From Candidatus Planktophila lacus (GTDB lineage Bacteria; Actinomycetota; Actinomycetes; Nanopelagicales; Nanopelagicaceae), in contig NZ_CP016783.1 of NCBI RefSeq assembly GCF_002288385.1, positions 558,001-622,000 on the forward strand: DNA of 64,000 nucleotides, written 5' to 3'. The translations under genes and the position numbers were made by a program. Shown here in pieces: positions 9,615-19,009 of this stretch (positions are counted from its first letter, which is position 1; every line of letters begins with the position of its first letter). The notes under the pieces were generated by a model, which ran no database searches, was not told the origin of the DNA, and was given only the letters and a program-made list of their open reading frames with translations.

Positions 9615-9896
9615 ATGATTACTTCACTCCTGCTCACGCTACTTGATCTCTTCAAGTATGCACTTTTCATTCGCTTAATTGTTGACTACGCCAGAATTTT
9701 TGCACCTAATTGGCGCCCTAAATCTTTCTTGATCGCTTTCTTCGAATTGATTTATTCAATAACCGATCCACCAATGAAATTTGTTGGTCGCTTCGTGCCA
9801 CCACTGCGTTTGGGTGGAGTAGCAATTGATCTTTCATTTATCGTTCTCTTGATCGGCATTAGCCTGGCCAAGAGCATCATCATCGTCGTACTTTAA
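9615..9896 (+). CDS. yggT: YggT/YlmG-family membrane protein
   Basis: Small integral membrane protein (93 residues) with two hydrophobic halves separated by a loop containing IYSITDPPMKFVGRFVPPLRLGG. This Pro-rich loop is the hallmark of the YggT/YlmG family. The biochemical role is unsettled; members lie beside sepF and are linked to division or membrane protein function. In Streptomyces and Mycobacterium the next gene is divIVA/wag31. Here the gene ends 10 bases before the convergent ileS stop, so there is no divIVA. Confidence 0.9.
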   Translation: MITSLLLTLLDLFKYALFIRLIVDYARIFAPNWRPKSFLIAFFELIYSITDPPMKFVGRFVPPLRLGGVAIDLSFIVLLIGISLAKSIIIVVL

Positions 9897-9906
9897 ATAT
9901 AACTTT

Positions 9907-12900
9907 CTAAGCTTTTTTAAGTACTACTTCGATCCCAAGTTCATTATCGCTAGTTGCAATCGTTTCATCGCGCTCGAACTCGAGAGCAAGTACTTCATCG
10001 CTGATATGCGCCTTTGCACTTGAAATTGCAGATAGAACTGATTGTTCCGCGTTCCAGCGAACTTTGATCCGGTCCGAGATCTCAAAGCCATCGCTCTTGC
10101 GACGTTCCTGGATAAAGCGGATTACTTCACGAACGTTTCCGGCCTCAATTAACTCAGGTGTTAGCGCTAGATCAAGAGCTACCGATTCGCCATCGTGGCT
10201 AGCAACCATCCAGCCAGATTTCGGCACTTCAGTCACAACGAGATCAGCTAAATCAATCTCCCATGTGCCCACTTTGGCGCTACCAGATTTGCGAAGACCC
10301 TTAACAAGTTCTGTTGGATCGGTAGCAGCAATCGCCTTAGCAATATCTTGAACCTCTTTGCCAAACTTAGCGCCGAGTGATTTGAAGTTAGCCTTTACAG
10401 AGATATCAACTAAATCTCCATCGGCATCGGCGATATCGGCTAGATCGATCACATTTAACTCATCTGCGATCTGTTCCTTCATATCTGTTGGCAGAGTCGA
10501 CCAGCCATTTGCAGAAATCAGAGCGCGTTGCAACGGTTGGCGAATCTTGATCGCCGATTCAGCGCGAGCAGAACGGCCCAATTCAACAACGCGTCGAGTC
10601 ATCGCAACTTGCGCATTTAGTTCTAGGTTAATTCGGGAAGGATCGGCGATAGGGAAATCTGTTAGGTGCACAGAGGCGGCAACGGATGGATCTGCAACCT
10701 TTACCAACTCTTGCCAAACATGCTCGGTAATAAATGGAACCATCGGTGAAAGTAGCTGAGTCAGCGAGACTAGACATTCATGAAGTGTTGCCAAGGCAGC
10801 GGCGTCGCCATCCCAGAAACGACGACGCGAGCGTCGCACATACCAATTAGAAAGGTCATCGATAAATCTGGCTAGCGCCTTACCTGCGTTCTGTGAATCA
10901 AATTCTGAATATGACTTATCAACTTCTTGAACGAGTGCGTTTAACTCGCTGATGATCCACTTATCCATCATCGAGCGATCCTTGAGCGCTGGTGATTGGC
11001 TTAGCTCAAATCCCGATGCTTCGGCATAGAGAGTATGGAATGAGATCGTGTTCCAGTAAGTAAGTAAGGTCTTGCGTACAACATCGCTGATCGCATCGTG
11101 GCCAACGCGGCGCGCAGACCAAGGAGAACCGGCGGCCAACATGTACCAACGCACCGCATCCGCGCCATGTTGATCCATTAGCGAAATCGGTTCGAGCACA
11201 TTGCCCAGGTGCTTACTCATCTTGCGACCATCTTTATCAAGGATGTGGCCGAGGCAGAGCACGCTCTTATATGAACTTTGATCAAAGACCAAAGTTCCAA
11301 TAGTCATCAGCGTGTAGAACCAGCCGCGCGTTTGATCGATCGCTTCGCAGATAAAGTCAGCAGGATAAGCAGCTTTAAATTTTTCAACTGAACCTGGCTT
11401 ATGTGGATAGCCCCACTGAGCAAATGGCATGGCGCCTGAGTCATACCAACAGTCGATAACTTCAGGTACGCGATTCATAACTTTGGAACATTGCGCACAT
11501 GGGAAGGTAATGTCATCAACAAATGGGCGATGCGGATCTAGGTTAGAAAGTTCTTGCCCGGCAAGCGCGCCGAGTTCAGCGAGTGAATCAACGCAGATTT
11601 CATGCTTATCTTCACAACGCCAGATCGGTAGTGGCGTTCCCCAGAAACGATTTCGCGATAGCGCCCAGTCAATGTTGTTATTGAGCCAATCACCGTAACG
11701 ACCACTCTTAATTGTCTCGGGATGCCAATTGGTCTTGTTATTCTCGCGGATCAACTCATCTTTAATTGAGGTAGTGCGGATATACCAAGATGGTTGTGCG
11801 TAATAAATAAGAGCAGTGTGACAGCGCCAGCAGTGTGGGTAAGGGTGCTCAAATGGCTGGTGCTTATATAAAACACCGCGTGATTTAAGTTCCTTAACCA
11901 AAGTCTTATCGGCTTCCTTAAAGAAGAGCCCGCCAACTAGTGGAACTTCTGGCAAAAACTTTCCATCAGGTGCGATTGGATTTACAACAGGAAGTCCATA
12001 GCCACGGCAAACCGCTAAATCGTCTGCGCCAAAGGCAGGGGATTGGTGAACTAAGCCAGTTCCATCTTCAGTTGTTACATATGTTGCAAGAACGATGAAG
12101 TGTGAATCAGGAATTTCAATCAAATCAAGTGGACGCTTATAAGTAACTCGCTCGAGGTCCTTACCCTTAATCACCTTAAGAACTTTTACTTCACCGGTCA
12201 GGGAGCTAAGAAGCGCTTCTGCAACAACTAGGACTTCCCGGTTTTCTTCAACCACAACTTCAGCGACCGCGTAATCAACATCTGGATGAACTGCAACAGC
12301 GGTATTTGAAACTAAGGTCCAAGGCGTAGTTGTCCAGACAAGAAGCGCGGCACCAAGATCTGCTAACTCACCAGATGTAACTGGGAAGCGAACATAGACC
12401 GAAGGATCGGTAACTGTTTCGTATCCCTGTGCTAATTCATGATCGGACAGGCCGGTTCCACAACGCGGGCAATATGGTGCAACGCGGTGATCTTGAACGA
12501 GGAGACCTTTCTTCCAGATTTCCTTTAAGCTCCACCAAACGCTTTCGACATATTCGGGAGCCATCGTCCAATAAGCCTGATCAAAATCAACCCAGAAACC
12601 CATCCGGTTGGTCATCGTTGTAAATGCATCAACGTGGCGAGTTACAGATTCGCGACACTTATCGTTAAACGCTGCAATTCCATATTTCTCAATATCGCCT
12701 TTTCCAGAAAAACCTAACTCTTTTTCGACCGCGATTTCTACAGGTAGGCCATGGCAATCCCAACCTGCTTTGCGAGTTACATACTTACCCTTCATCGTTT
12801 GATAACGCGGGAAGACATCTTTAAATACACGCGCTTCGATGTGATGCGTTCCGGGCATTCCATTGGCTGTTGGAGGGCCTTCATAGAAAGTCCAAGGTTG

Positions 12901-13026
12901 TGCGCCTTCTCTTGCCTGTGTGCTTGCCTCAAAAATCGAATTCGTGCGCCAGAAATCTAGGATCGAACGCTCCATACCTGGGAGGTCGATCGCAGCGGGA
13001 ATTGGGCGCATCTTTGGAGAATTCAT
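9907..13026 (-). CDS. ileS: Isoleucyl-tRNA synthetase (type 2, long form)
   Basis: Class I synthetase charging tRNA-Ile. The 1039-residue product carries the HIGH-equivalent motif in PPTANGMPGTHH (residues 51-62) and KMSKH at about 602-606, with the CP1 editing domain between and an anticodon-binding domain after. Cys pairs YCPRCG, CWRC and CAQC look like zinc knuckles. The GTHH form and KMSKH resemble the eukaryote-like type 2 IleRS known from Actinobacteria, a class associated with low mupirocin sensitivity (family knowledge, not shown here). It is on the minus strand, convergent with yggT and divergent from the DksA-like gene. MNSPKMRP gives two possible Met starts; the first is used. Confidence 0.96.
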   Translation of the reverse strand: MNSPKMRPIPAAIDLPGMERSILDFWRTNSIFEASTQAREGAQPWTFYEGPPTANGMPGTHHIEARVFKDVFPRYQTMKGKYVTRKAGWDCHGLPVEIAVEKELGFSGKGDIEKYGIAAFNDKCRESVTRHVDAFTTMTNRMGFWVDFDQAYWTMAPEYVESVWWSLKEIWKKGLLVQDHRVAPYCPRCGTGLSDHELAQGYETVTDPSVYVRFPVTSGELADLGAALLVWTTTPWTLVSNTAVAVHPDVDYAVAEVVVEENREVLVVAEALLSSLTGEVKVLKVIKGKDLERVTYKRPLDLIEIPDSHFIVLATYVTTEDGTGLVHQSPAFGADDLAVCRGYGLPVVNPIAPDGKFLPEVPLVGGLFFKEADKTLVKELKSRGVLYKHQPFEHPYPHCWRCHTALIYYAQPSWYIRTTSIKDELIRENNKTNWHPETIKSGRYGDWLNNNIDWALSRNRFWGTPLPIWRCEDKHEICVDSLAELGALAGQELSNLDPHRPFVDDITFPCAQCSKVMNRVPEVIDCWYDSGAMPFAQWGYPHKPGSVEKFKAAYPADFICEAIDQTRGWFYTLMTIGTLVFDQSSYKSVLCLGHILDKDGRKMSKHLGNVLEPISLMDQHGADAVRWYMLAAGSPWSARRVGHDAISDVVRKTLLTYWNTISFHTLYAEASGFELSQSPALKDRSMMDKWIISELNALVQEVDKSYSEFDSQNAGKALARFIDDLSNWYVRRSRRRFWDGDAAALATLHECLVSLTQLLSPMVPFITEHVWQELVKVADPSVAASVHLTDFPIADPSRINLELNAQVAMTRRVVELGRSARAESAIKIRQPLQRALISANGWSTLPTDMKEQIADELNVIDLADIADADGDLVDISVKANFKSLGAKFGKEVQDIAKAIAATDPTELVKGLRKSGSAKVGTWEIDLADLVVTEVPKSGWMVASHDGESVALDLALTPELIEAGNVREVIRFIQERRKSDGFEISDRIKVRWNAEQSVLSAISSAKAHISDEVLALEFERDETIATSDNELGIEVVLKKA

Positions 13027-13035
13027 AAGGAGGCG

Positions 13036-13041
13036 AGTCTA
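13036..13041 (-). promoter_or_regulatory. Probable -10 element for ileS
   Basis: Read on the minus strand, TAGACT lies 9 bases upstream of the ileS ATG, and no Shine-Dalgarno lies between. It would give a transcript with almost no leader. The short divergent gap leaves no room for a T-box leader. Confidence 0.35.
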
Positions 13042-13119
13042 ACGCCCGCCTTGCGCAGAACTGTTCAAGAATTTGTGCGGGCTATGAGTGGCAGAGTTGG
13101 TGGCGCGTGGAAAAGGGCA

Positions 13120-13125
13120 TAAGGT
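13120..13125 (+). promoter_or_regulatory. Probable -10 element for the DksA-like gene
   Basis: TAAGGT ends 7 bases before the GTG at 13133, the same arrangement seen before sepF, hisD, pyk and polA. It supports 13133 as the start. A purine run at 13109-13117 instead could act as a Shine-Dalgarno for GTG 13124. Confidence 0.4.
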
Positions 13126-13132
13126 GCGCGGC

Positions 13133-13933
13133 GTGCCAGCAAAAAAGAAGACCGTGAAGAAGCCGGTTAAGAAGGTAGCCAAGGCAAAGAAGGCGCCTGC
13201 TAAGAAAGCCGCGGCCAAGAAAGCTTCTGCCAAGAAAGTTGCTAAGAAAGCTCCTGCTAAGAAAGTTGCTAAGAAAGCGCCAGCTAAAAAAGCCGCTGTT
13301 AAAAAAGCGCCAGCCAAGAAATCTGCCTTGAAGAAAGCGCCAGTTCGACCTTTCCCATCTAAGGCTGGAAAGACAACTCTTACCGTTGATGAAAAATCTC
13401 AAACAGTTAGCGTTGCAACAGTTGTTGCGCCAGTTGCTGCTCCAGTAATTGAAGAGCGCCGTCTAGTAATGCCCCCACCTCCGCGCCCAGTAAAGAGTGG
13501 AAAGAAAGTTGCGCCACTTAAACCAATCAAAGCAGCGCCTACTCCGGTAACTGCCAGCGATGGTGAAGCGCCATGGTCGGCTGCAGAGTTAAAGGCAGTT
13601 AGAACTGAAATCTCTGCTGATCTTGAACGCCTGCGCCGTGAACTTGCACTAGTAGAAGCAGAGATGGATGAGTTGATTTCTGATTCTGGTGAAGGCGCTG
13701 GAGATGATCAGGCAGATTCAGGTACGAAAACCTTTGAACGTGAGCATGAGATGTCTCTGGTAATTAACGCGCGCGATATGGTTTTGCAAACAGAGCGCGC
13801 TCTTGAACGAATCGACAATAAAACTTATGGAAATTGCGAAGAGTGCGGCAGCCCAATCGGTAAAGCCCGCCTTCAAGTATTTCCGCGTGCGACGCTCTGC
13901 ATGATCTGTAAGCAGAAGGAAGAGCGGCGCTAA
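13133..13933 (+). CDS. DksA/TraR-family zinc protein with lysine/alanine-rich N-terminal tail
   Basis: Predicted RNA polymerase-binding protein of the DksA/TraR/CarD-neighbouring type. With the GTG at 13133 it is 266 residues. The first about 65 residues are a low-complexity tail of AKKAPAKKVAKK-type repeats, like histone H1 or mycobacterial HU tails. A Pro/Val linker follows, then a coiled-coil (LKAVRTEISADLERLRREL onwards) with an acidic tip, and a C-terminal four-Cys zinc finger at C235, C238, C256 and C259. The reading frame continues up to a GTG at 13088, and GTG 13124 is also possible. The gene stands beside ileS and lspA, as in Streptomyces. DNA binding by the tail is inferred. Confidence 0.85.
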   Translation: MPAKKKTVKKPVKKVAKAKKAPAKKAAAKKASAKKVAKKAPAKKVAKKAPAKKAAVKKAPAKKSALKKAPVRPFPSKAGKTTLTVDEKSQTVSVATVVAPVAAPVIEERRLVMPPPPRPVKSGKKVAPLKPIKAAPTPVTASDGEAPWSAAELKAVRTEISADLERLRRELALVEAEMDELISDSGEGAGDDQADSGTKTFEREHEMSLVINARDMVLQTERALERIDNKTYGNCEECGSPIGKARLQVFPRATLCMICKQKEERR

Positions 13934-13934
13934 C

Positions 13935-14450
13935 GTGCGCCTTTCTCCACTTAGCAAACGTCTCTACTCAATCGCCTGGGCTATTTGGCTAATTGATTTC
14001 GCTACCAAGACTTGGGCGATCGCTAATTTAGATTCCCGAGATCCCATTAAATTGATTGGCTCATTTCTACAGTTAACGCTAGTTAAAAACTCAGGAGCAG
14101 CATTTAGCTTTGCGACAGGTGCAACTCTTATTCTCTCAATATTTGCTTGTTGCGTCGTAGCCGCAATTGCTTACTACGCACCAAAGATCACCTCAGAGGG
14201 ATGGGCGATCGTGATTGGTCTAGCCCTTGGTGGAATCGTGGGCAATTTAACTGATCGAATCTTCCGTGCACCGGGCTTATTTACCGGCCATGTGATCGAC
14301 TGGATTGAGTTGCCAAATTGGCCGGTATTTAACATCGCAGATACCGCTATTGTGGTTGCAACAGCGATCGCAGTGGTCCTGTCAATAAAAAATATTTCTC
14401 CGATAGAGCCAGCAAATATCGAGAAAAAAGATCGTTCCGAGGAGGCGTAA
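13935..14450 (+). CDS. lspA: Lipoprotein signal peptidase II
   Basis: Aspartyl membrane protease that cleaves prolipoprotein signal peptides after diacylglyceryl transfer by Lgt (encoded at about 30.2 kb). The 171-residue product has four membrane segments and the family motifs NSGAAFSF, VGNLTDRI (catalytic Asp) and FNIADTAI (second catalytic Asp). The start is GTG, one base after the stop of the preceding gene, indicating cotranscription. The C-terminus is short and charged. The call is secure. Confidence 0.95.
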   Translation: MRLSPLSKRLYSIAWAIWLIDFATKTWAIANLDSRDPIKLIGSFLQLTLVKNSGAAFSFATGATLILSIFACCVVAAIAYYAPKITSEGWAIVIGLALGGIVGNLTDRIFRAPGLFTGHVIDWIELPNWPVFNIADTAIVVATAIAVVLSIKNISPIEPANIEKKDRSEEA

Positions 14451-15389
14451 ATGTCACGCGAAGCGCGCACATTAAGCGTTCCTGAAGGAGTTGCAGGCGA
14501 GCGTATCGATAGCGCGCTAACTCGTGTTCTCGGGCTCTCTCGAACCGCAATCGTAAAACTTTTAGAAGATGGCGACATCACAACTTCTGGTCGTGCGATG
14601 GCTAAATCAGAGCGCGTAACCAGCGGACAAGTTATCGATGTCTTAATGCCAGAACCGCTGAATCAAGATCCAATTCCGCTAACTCCACTTGATGGGTTAC
14701 GAGTTGTTTACGATGACGAACACATCGTTGTAGTTGATAAGCCGGTTGGTTGTGCAGCGCACCCAAGCCCAGGATGGATGGGGCCAACAGTTGTCGGCGC
14801 ACTTATGGCTGCTGGTTACACAATATCTACTTCAGGTCCTGCCGAACGCGCGGGAATCGTTCATCGCTTAGATGTTGGCACGAGCGGTTTAATGATCGTT
14901 GCCAAAACTGATGTTGCCTACACACGATTGAAGGAAGCATTCCGTAACCACGAAGTGGAAAAGACTTATCACGCACTCGTGCAGGGACATATGGATCCTG
15001 TTTCTGGAACCATCGATGCACCAATCGATCGTCATCCCAAAGAAGATCATCGCTTCGCAGTAATTGCCGAAGGAAAAGAGAGCATCACTCACTACGAAGT
15101 TATCGAGTTCTATCGCTCCGTCTCACTCGTAAAAGTTGAACTCGAAACTGGTCGCACACATCAAATTCGCGTGCATTTTTCTGCGTTAAATCATCCACTC
15201 GTGGGGGATACAACTTATGGCGCAGATCCAGTCCTTGGTAAATCGTTAGCCATGTCACGTCCGTGGTTGCACGCCCTTGAACTTCGCTTTAAACATCCCG
15301 TCTCATCAGAAGAGCTCATTCTCAACGCTCCCTATGCACCTGACCTTCAGGCTTGCTTGGCGTTGCTATCCGAGGCTGTTCTGCCGTAA
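14451..15389 (+). CDS. rluD: RluD-family 23S rRNA pseudouridine synthase
   Basis: RluA/RluD-family pseudouridine synthase with an N-terminal S4 RNA-binding domain (about residues 14-70) and a catalytic domain with HRLDVGTSGLMIVAKT, where Asp141 is the catalytic residue. ETGRTHQIRVHF near the C-terminal half is the other conserved motif. Length (312) is normal. A good Shine-Dalgarno (GAGGAGG) precedes the ATG and the gene abuts lspA, as in most Actinobacteria. Target uridines in helix 69 are inferred from E. coli RluD; the family has close paralogues. Confidence 0.88.
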   Translation: MSREARTLSVPEGVAGERIDSALTRVLGLSRTAIVKLLEDGDITTSGRAMAKSERVTSGQVIDVLMPEPLNQDPIPLTPLDGLRVVYDDEHIVVVDKPVGCAAHPSPGWMGPTVVGALMAAGYTISTSGPAERAGIVHRLDVGTSGLMIVAKTDVAYTRLKEAFRNHEVEKTYHALVQGHMDPVSGTIDAPIDRHPKEDHRFAVIAEGKESITHYEVIEFYRSVSLVKVELETGRTHQIRVHFSALNHPLVGDTTYGADPVLGKSLAMSRPWLHALELRFKHPVSSEELILNAPYAPDLQACLALLSEAVLP

Positions 15390-15408
15390 CGACTAATCTT
15401 GTGCAACT

Positions 15409-18400
15409 GTGACAACCGAAAACCCAACCCAGCCAAAAGCGAGTAAAGATTCTTTTGTGCACCTTCATGTGCACACTGAATACTCAATGCTCGATGGTGC
15501 CGCACGTATTGGCGATCTCGTAGAAGAAGTAGCGCGCCAAGAGATGCCGGCGATCGCAATGACTGATCACGGAAATGTGTTCGGCGCTTTTGATTTTTAT
15601 AAGCAAGCGGTCAAGGCGGGCGTTAAACCAATCATTGGTATCGAAGCTTATGTGGCTCCAGAATCGCGCTTTGATAAGAAGAAGGTTCAATGGGCCGATG
15701 GTGGAGATGACGATGTTTCAGGCGGCGGTGCATATACGCATATGACCATCTTGGCCGAGAACAATCATGGTCTGGCTAATTTATTTAGACTCTCTTCTCT
15801 TGCTTCCCTTGAAGGTTATTACTACAAGCCGCGTATGGATCGTGAACTACTCTCTAAATATGCAGATGGCTTAATAGCAACTACTGGTTGCCCAGGCGGA
15901 GAAATCCAGACTCGCCTGCGTATGGGAAATTACAAAGAAGCGATGCGCGCGGCAAGTGATTACAGAGATATTTTTGGGGCACATAATTTCTTCCTTGAGT
16001 TAATGGATCACGGTATTGATGTTGAAACCCGCGTTAAAGAAGATCTCATCAAACTTGGCCGCGAACTTAAACTTCCGCTGCTTGCGACAAATGATCTGCA
16101 CTACACCCGACACGAAGATGCGCCTGCACATGAAGCCCTGCTCTGCGTGCAATCTGGTTCCACTCTGGCAGATCCAAAGCGCTTTAAATTCGATAACGAT
16201 GAGTTCTATCTAAAGTCACCTGCGCAAATGCGCGAGCTCTTTAAGGATCTGCCTGAAGCCTGCGATAACACCCTGCTCATCGCCGAGCGCTGCAATGTAA
16301 AACTTCGCGAAGGCGAAAATCTCATGCCCGCCTTTGCGGTGCCGCCAGGTGAAACAGAAGATTCTTGGTTACGTAAAGAGGCAGAGCGCGGGCTGGTTAC
16401 ACGTTTTGGAGATAAGGCAACAGATGCTCATCGCGTTCGGTTGAGTTACGAATTAGATGTAATGGCCAATATGGGATTTCCAGGTTACTTCTTAGTTGTT
16501 GCTGACTTAGTTGCGCATGCCAAGAAAGTTGGAATCCGTGTTGGTCCTGGTCGCGGCTCTGCTGCGGGCTCATTAGTTGCGTATTCACTCGGAATTACCG
16601 GCCTTGATCCAATCGAACACGGCTTACTCTTCGAGCGATTCTTAAATCCAGAACGTATCTCTATGCCTGATATCGATCTGGACTTTGATGAACGTCGGCG
16701 CAGCGAGATGATCCGTTATGCAACTGAGAAATACGGCGAAGATCGCGTAGCCCAGATCATCACCTACGGCACAATTAAATCTAAGCAATCAATTAAAGAT
16801 GCAACACGCGTTTTAGGCTATCCCTATGTAATTGGTGAGAAGTTAACGAAAGCGCTTCCACCTTCAGTGATGGGAAAAGATATTTCACTCGCTGGAGTAT
16901 TCGATTCACAAGACTCGCGCCATGGCGAGGCTGGCGAATTTCGCGAGCTCTATAACACCGACCCTGGTTCAAAGAAGGTTGTTGATTTAGCGCGCGGACT
17001 CGAGGGACTCAAGCGCCAATGGGGCGTGCATGCCGCTGGCGTCATCCTTTCGCGTGAACCACTTCTTGATGTAATCCCAATCCATCGACGCGAAGCCGAT
17101 GGGGCAATCATCACCCAGTTCGATATGGGCGCTTGCGAATCAACAGGCTTGTTAAAGATGGACTTCCTGGGTCTTCGCAACTTATCCGTACTAGATGACG
17201 CACTACTAAATATCAAAGAGAATCAAGGAATAGATGTAGTCCTTGAAGATCTACCACTGTCAGATCAAAAGACATTCGAACTCTTATCACGCGGTGACAC
17301 ACTTGGTGTATTTCAACTCGATGGTGGACCAATGCGCGCACTCCTTCGCAGCATGGCGCCAGATTCATTTGCCGACATATCTGCGGTTATCGCGCTCTAC
17401 CGCCCTGGTCCAATGGGCGAAAATGCACACAATAACTATGCCGATCGCAAGAACGGACGCAAACCAGTTGAACCAATTCATCCAGAGCTCTCTGAAGTTC
17501 TCCAAGAAATTTTGGGGGATACCTACGGTCTTATTGTTTATCAAGAACAAGTAATGGCGATCGCCCAGAAAGTTGCCGGGTTCTCACTTGGTCGTGCAGA
17601 TCTTCTACGTAAGGCGATGGGTAAGAAGAACAAGGAAATTCTGGATAAGGAGTACATACCTTTCGAAGCTGGTATGAAAAAGAATGGATTCTCAACCGCC
17701 GCTATCAAACGTTTATGGGATGTTCTTATTCCCTTCTCTGACTACGCATTTAACCGAGCACATAGCGCAGGTTACGGTGTTGTTTCATTCTGGACCGGTT
17801 ATTTAAAGGCGAATTATCCAACCGAATATATGGCAGCCCTGCTTACCAGTGTGCGTGATGATAAAGATAAGTCAGCGCTTTATTTATCCGAATGTCGTCG
17901 CATGGGTATCAATGTTCTGCCGCCCGATGTCAATGAATCAAATGCTGAGTACACGCCTCGCGGCAAAGATATTCGCTTTGGGCTTGCTGCAATCCGTAAC
18001 GTTGGTGAAGGCGTAGTCGCTTCCATAAAGTCTGCCCGTACAACCAAGGGTGCCTTCACCTCATTTGGTGATTTCCTCGCCAAGGTAGATGCGCAAGTTT
18101 GCAATAAGAAAACAATTGAATCTTTGATTAAGGGTGGAGCGTTTGATTCGCTAAACCATCCACGTAAGGCTCTAATGTCTGTTCACCTAGAAGCTATTGA
18201 TTCGGTAATCGAAACCAAGCGAGCAGAGGCGATCGGTCAATTTGATCTCTTTGGAGGCGAGTCTATGACGCAAGTTTCAGGTCTGGAAATTGAGATTCCA
18301 AACTTCGAATGGGATAAGTCAACGCTGCTTAGTTTTGAACGCGAAATGCTGGGCCTCTATGTTTCAGATCATCCACTGCTTGGTGTTGAACATATTTTGC

Positions 18401-18942
18401 GTTCCAATACCGATATGTCTATTAGCGCGCTACAAAGTGATGAAAGTACGCCAGATGGCATGGTCACTTTGGGCGGCTTGATTACAGGCGTTCAACGCAA
18501 AGTTTCTCGCACAGGTTCATCGTGGGCGATTGTTAGTCTGGAAGATCTGGAAGGCGCTATAGAAGTTCTCTTCTTCTCAAATACTTACAACCAATATGCA
18601 CTTACCTTGATTGAAGATCGCGTTGTCACTGTTCGCGGTCGCTTTGAACGGCGCGATGATGTACTGCGCTTTACGGCTCTTGAAATGAAGTCGCTCGATG
18701 TTTCGACTGGCCCCATTGGACCATTATTAATCTCTTTGCCAATCGCGCAGTGCACACCACCAGTAGTAGATCGCATGAAGGAAATTCTGCGTTCACATCC
18801 CGGCAAACGCGAAGTACATATGCAGATCGATGACCAAGGCGTACTAACAACGATGAAGATCGATGCACTCGTAACAGCATCGCCGAGTTTGAGCGCAGAT
18901 CTGAAATCTATCTTGGGGCCAGACTGCTTAGTTCGAATGTGA
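15409..18942 (+). CDS. dnaE: DNA polymerase III alpha subunit
   Basis: Replicative DNA polymerase catalytic subunit. The 1177-residue product begins with a PHP domain (HLHVHTEYSMLDGA, then MTDHGNVFGAFDF) whose metal ligands look intact, so PHP-type proofreading as in mycobacterial DnaE1 is possible. The polymerase core follows with GPGRGSAAGSLVAYSLGI and the catalytic Asp cluster in MPDIDLDFDERRR. An HhH region and a C-terminal OB fold (GMVTLGGLITGVQRKVSR) come next. The start is GTG; a TAATCT hexamer lies 9 bases upstream. The intact PHP and tight synteny favour DnaE1 over the mutagenic DnaE2. Confidence 0.96.
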   Translation: MTTENPTQPKASKDSFVHLHVHTEYSMLDGAARIGDLVEEVARQEMPAIAMTDHGNVFGAFDFYKQAVKAGVKPIIGIEAYVAPESRFDKKKVQWADGGDDDVSGGGAYTHMTILAENNHGLANLFRLSSLASLEGYYYKPRMDRELLSKYADGLIATTGCPGGEIQTRLRMGNYKEAMRAASDYRDIFGAHNFFLELMDHGIDVETRVKEDLIKLGRELKLPLLATNDLHYTRHEDAPAHEALLCVQSGSTLADPKRFKFDNDEFYLKSPAQMRELFKDLPEACDNTLLIAERCNVKLREGENLMPAFAVPPGETEDSWLRKEAERGLVTRFGDKATDAHRVRLSYELDVMANMGFPGYFLVVADLVAHAKKVGIRVGPGRGSAAGSLVAYSLGITGLDPIEHGLLFERFLNPERISMPDIDLDFDERRRSEMIRYATEKYGEDRVAQIITYGTIKSKQSIKDATRVLGYPYVIGEKLTKALPPSVMGKDISLAGVFDSQDSRHGEAGEFRELYNTDPGSKKVVDLARGLEGLKRQWGVHAAGVILSREPLLDVIPIHRREADGAIITQFDMGACESTGLLKMDFLGLRNLSVLDDALLNIKENQGIDVVLEDLPLSDQKTFELLSRGDTLGVFQLDGGPMRALLRSMAPDSFADISAVIALYRPGPMGENAHNNYADRKNGRKPVEPIHPELSEVLQEILGDTYGLIVYQEQVMAIAQKVAGFSLGRADLLRKAMGKKNKEILDKEYIPFEAGMKKNGFSTAAIKRLWDVLIPFSDYAFNRAHSAGYGVVSFWTGYLKANYPTEYMAALLTSVRDDKDKSALYLSECRRMGINVLPPDVNESNAEYTPRGKDIRFGLAAIRNVGEGVVASIKSARTTKGAFTSFGDFLAKVDAQVCNKKTIESLIKGGAFDSLNHPRKALMSVHLEAIDSVIETKRAEAIGQFDLFGGESMTQVSGLEIEIPNFEWDKSTLLSFEREMLGLYVSDHPLLGVEHILRSNTDMSISALQSDESTPDGMVTLGGLITGVQRKVSRTGSSWAIVSLEDLEGAIEVLFFSNTYNQYALTLIEDRVVTVRGRFERRDDVLRFTALEMKSLDVSTGPIGPLLISLPIAQCTPPVVDRMKEILRSHPGKREVHMQIDDQGVLTTMKIDALVTASPSLSADLKSILGPDCLVRM

Positions 18943-18997
18943 TTTTGCGCTTTATCGCCTAATTTTATTGGCAACGCCCCGAAGAGGTGGCAGCCGT

Positions 18998-19003
18998 TAG
19001 ACT
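18998..19003 (+). promoter_or_regulatory. Probable -10 element for leaderless hisD transcript
   Basis: TAGACT ends 6 bases before the hisD ATG with only TGCCCC between, so no Shine-Dalgarno is possible there. It would start the his operon transcript at or next to the ATG. Confidence 0.5.
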
Positions 19004-19009
19004 TGCCCC

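Noticed and set aside
10064-12960. Several plus-strand frames inside ileS
   Set aside because: All are antisense to conserved synthetase sequence and lack motifs.
13027-13132. T-box leader for ileS
   Set aside because: The divergent gap is too short for a T-box and no stem I or specifier structure is visible.
13190-13350. Repeated short units that could suggest a CRISPR or tandem array
   Set aside because: The repetition lies within a coding tail, is in codon phase and has no spacers of constant length.
13039-13402. Two minus-strand frames with Phe/Leu/Ala-rich repeats opposite the DksA-like gene
   Set aside because: They are the reverse reading of the Lys/Ala repeat tail; the plus-strand frame has a clear zinc finger and coiled-coil.
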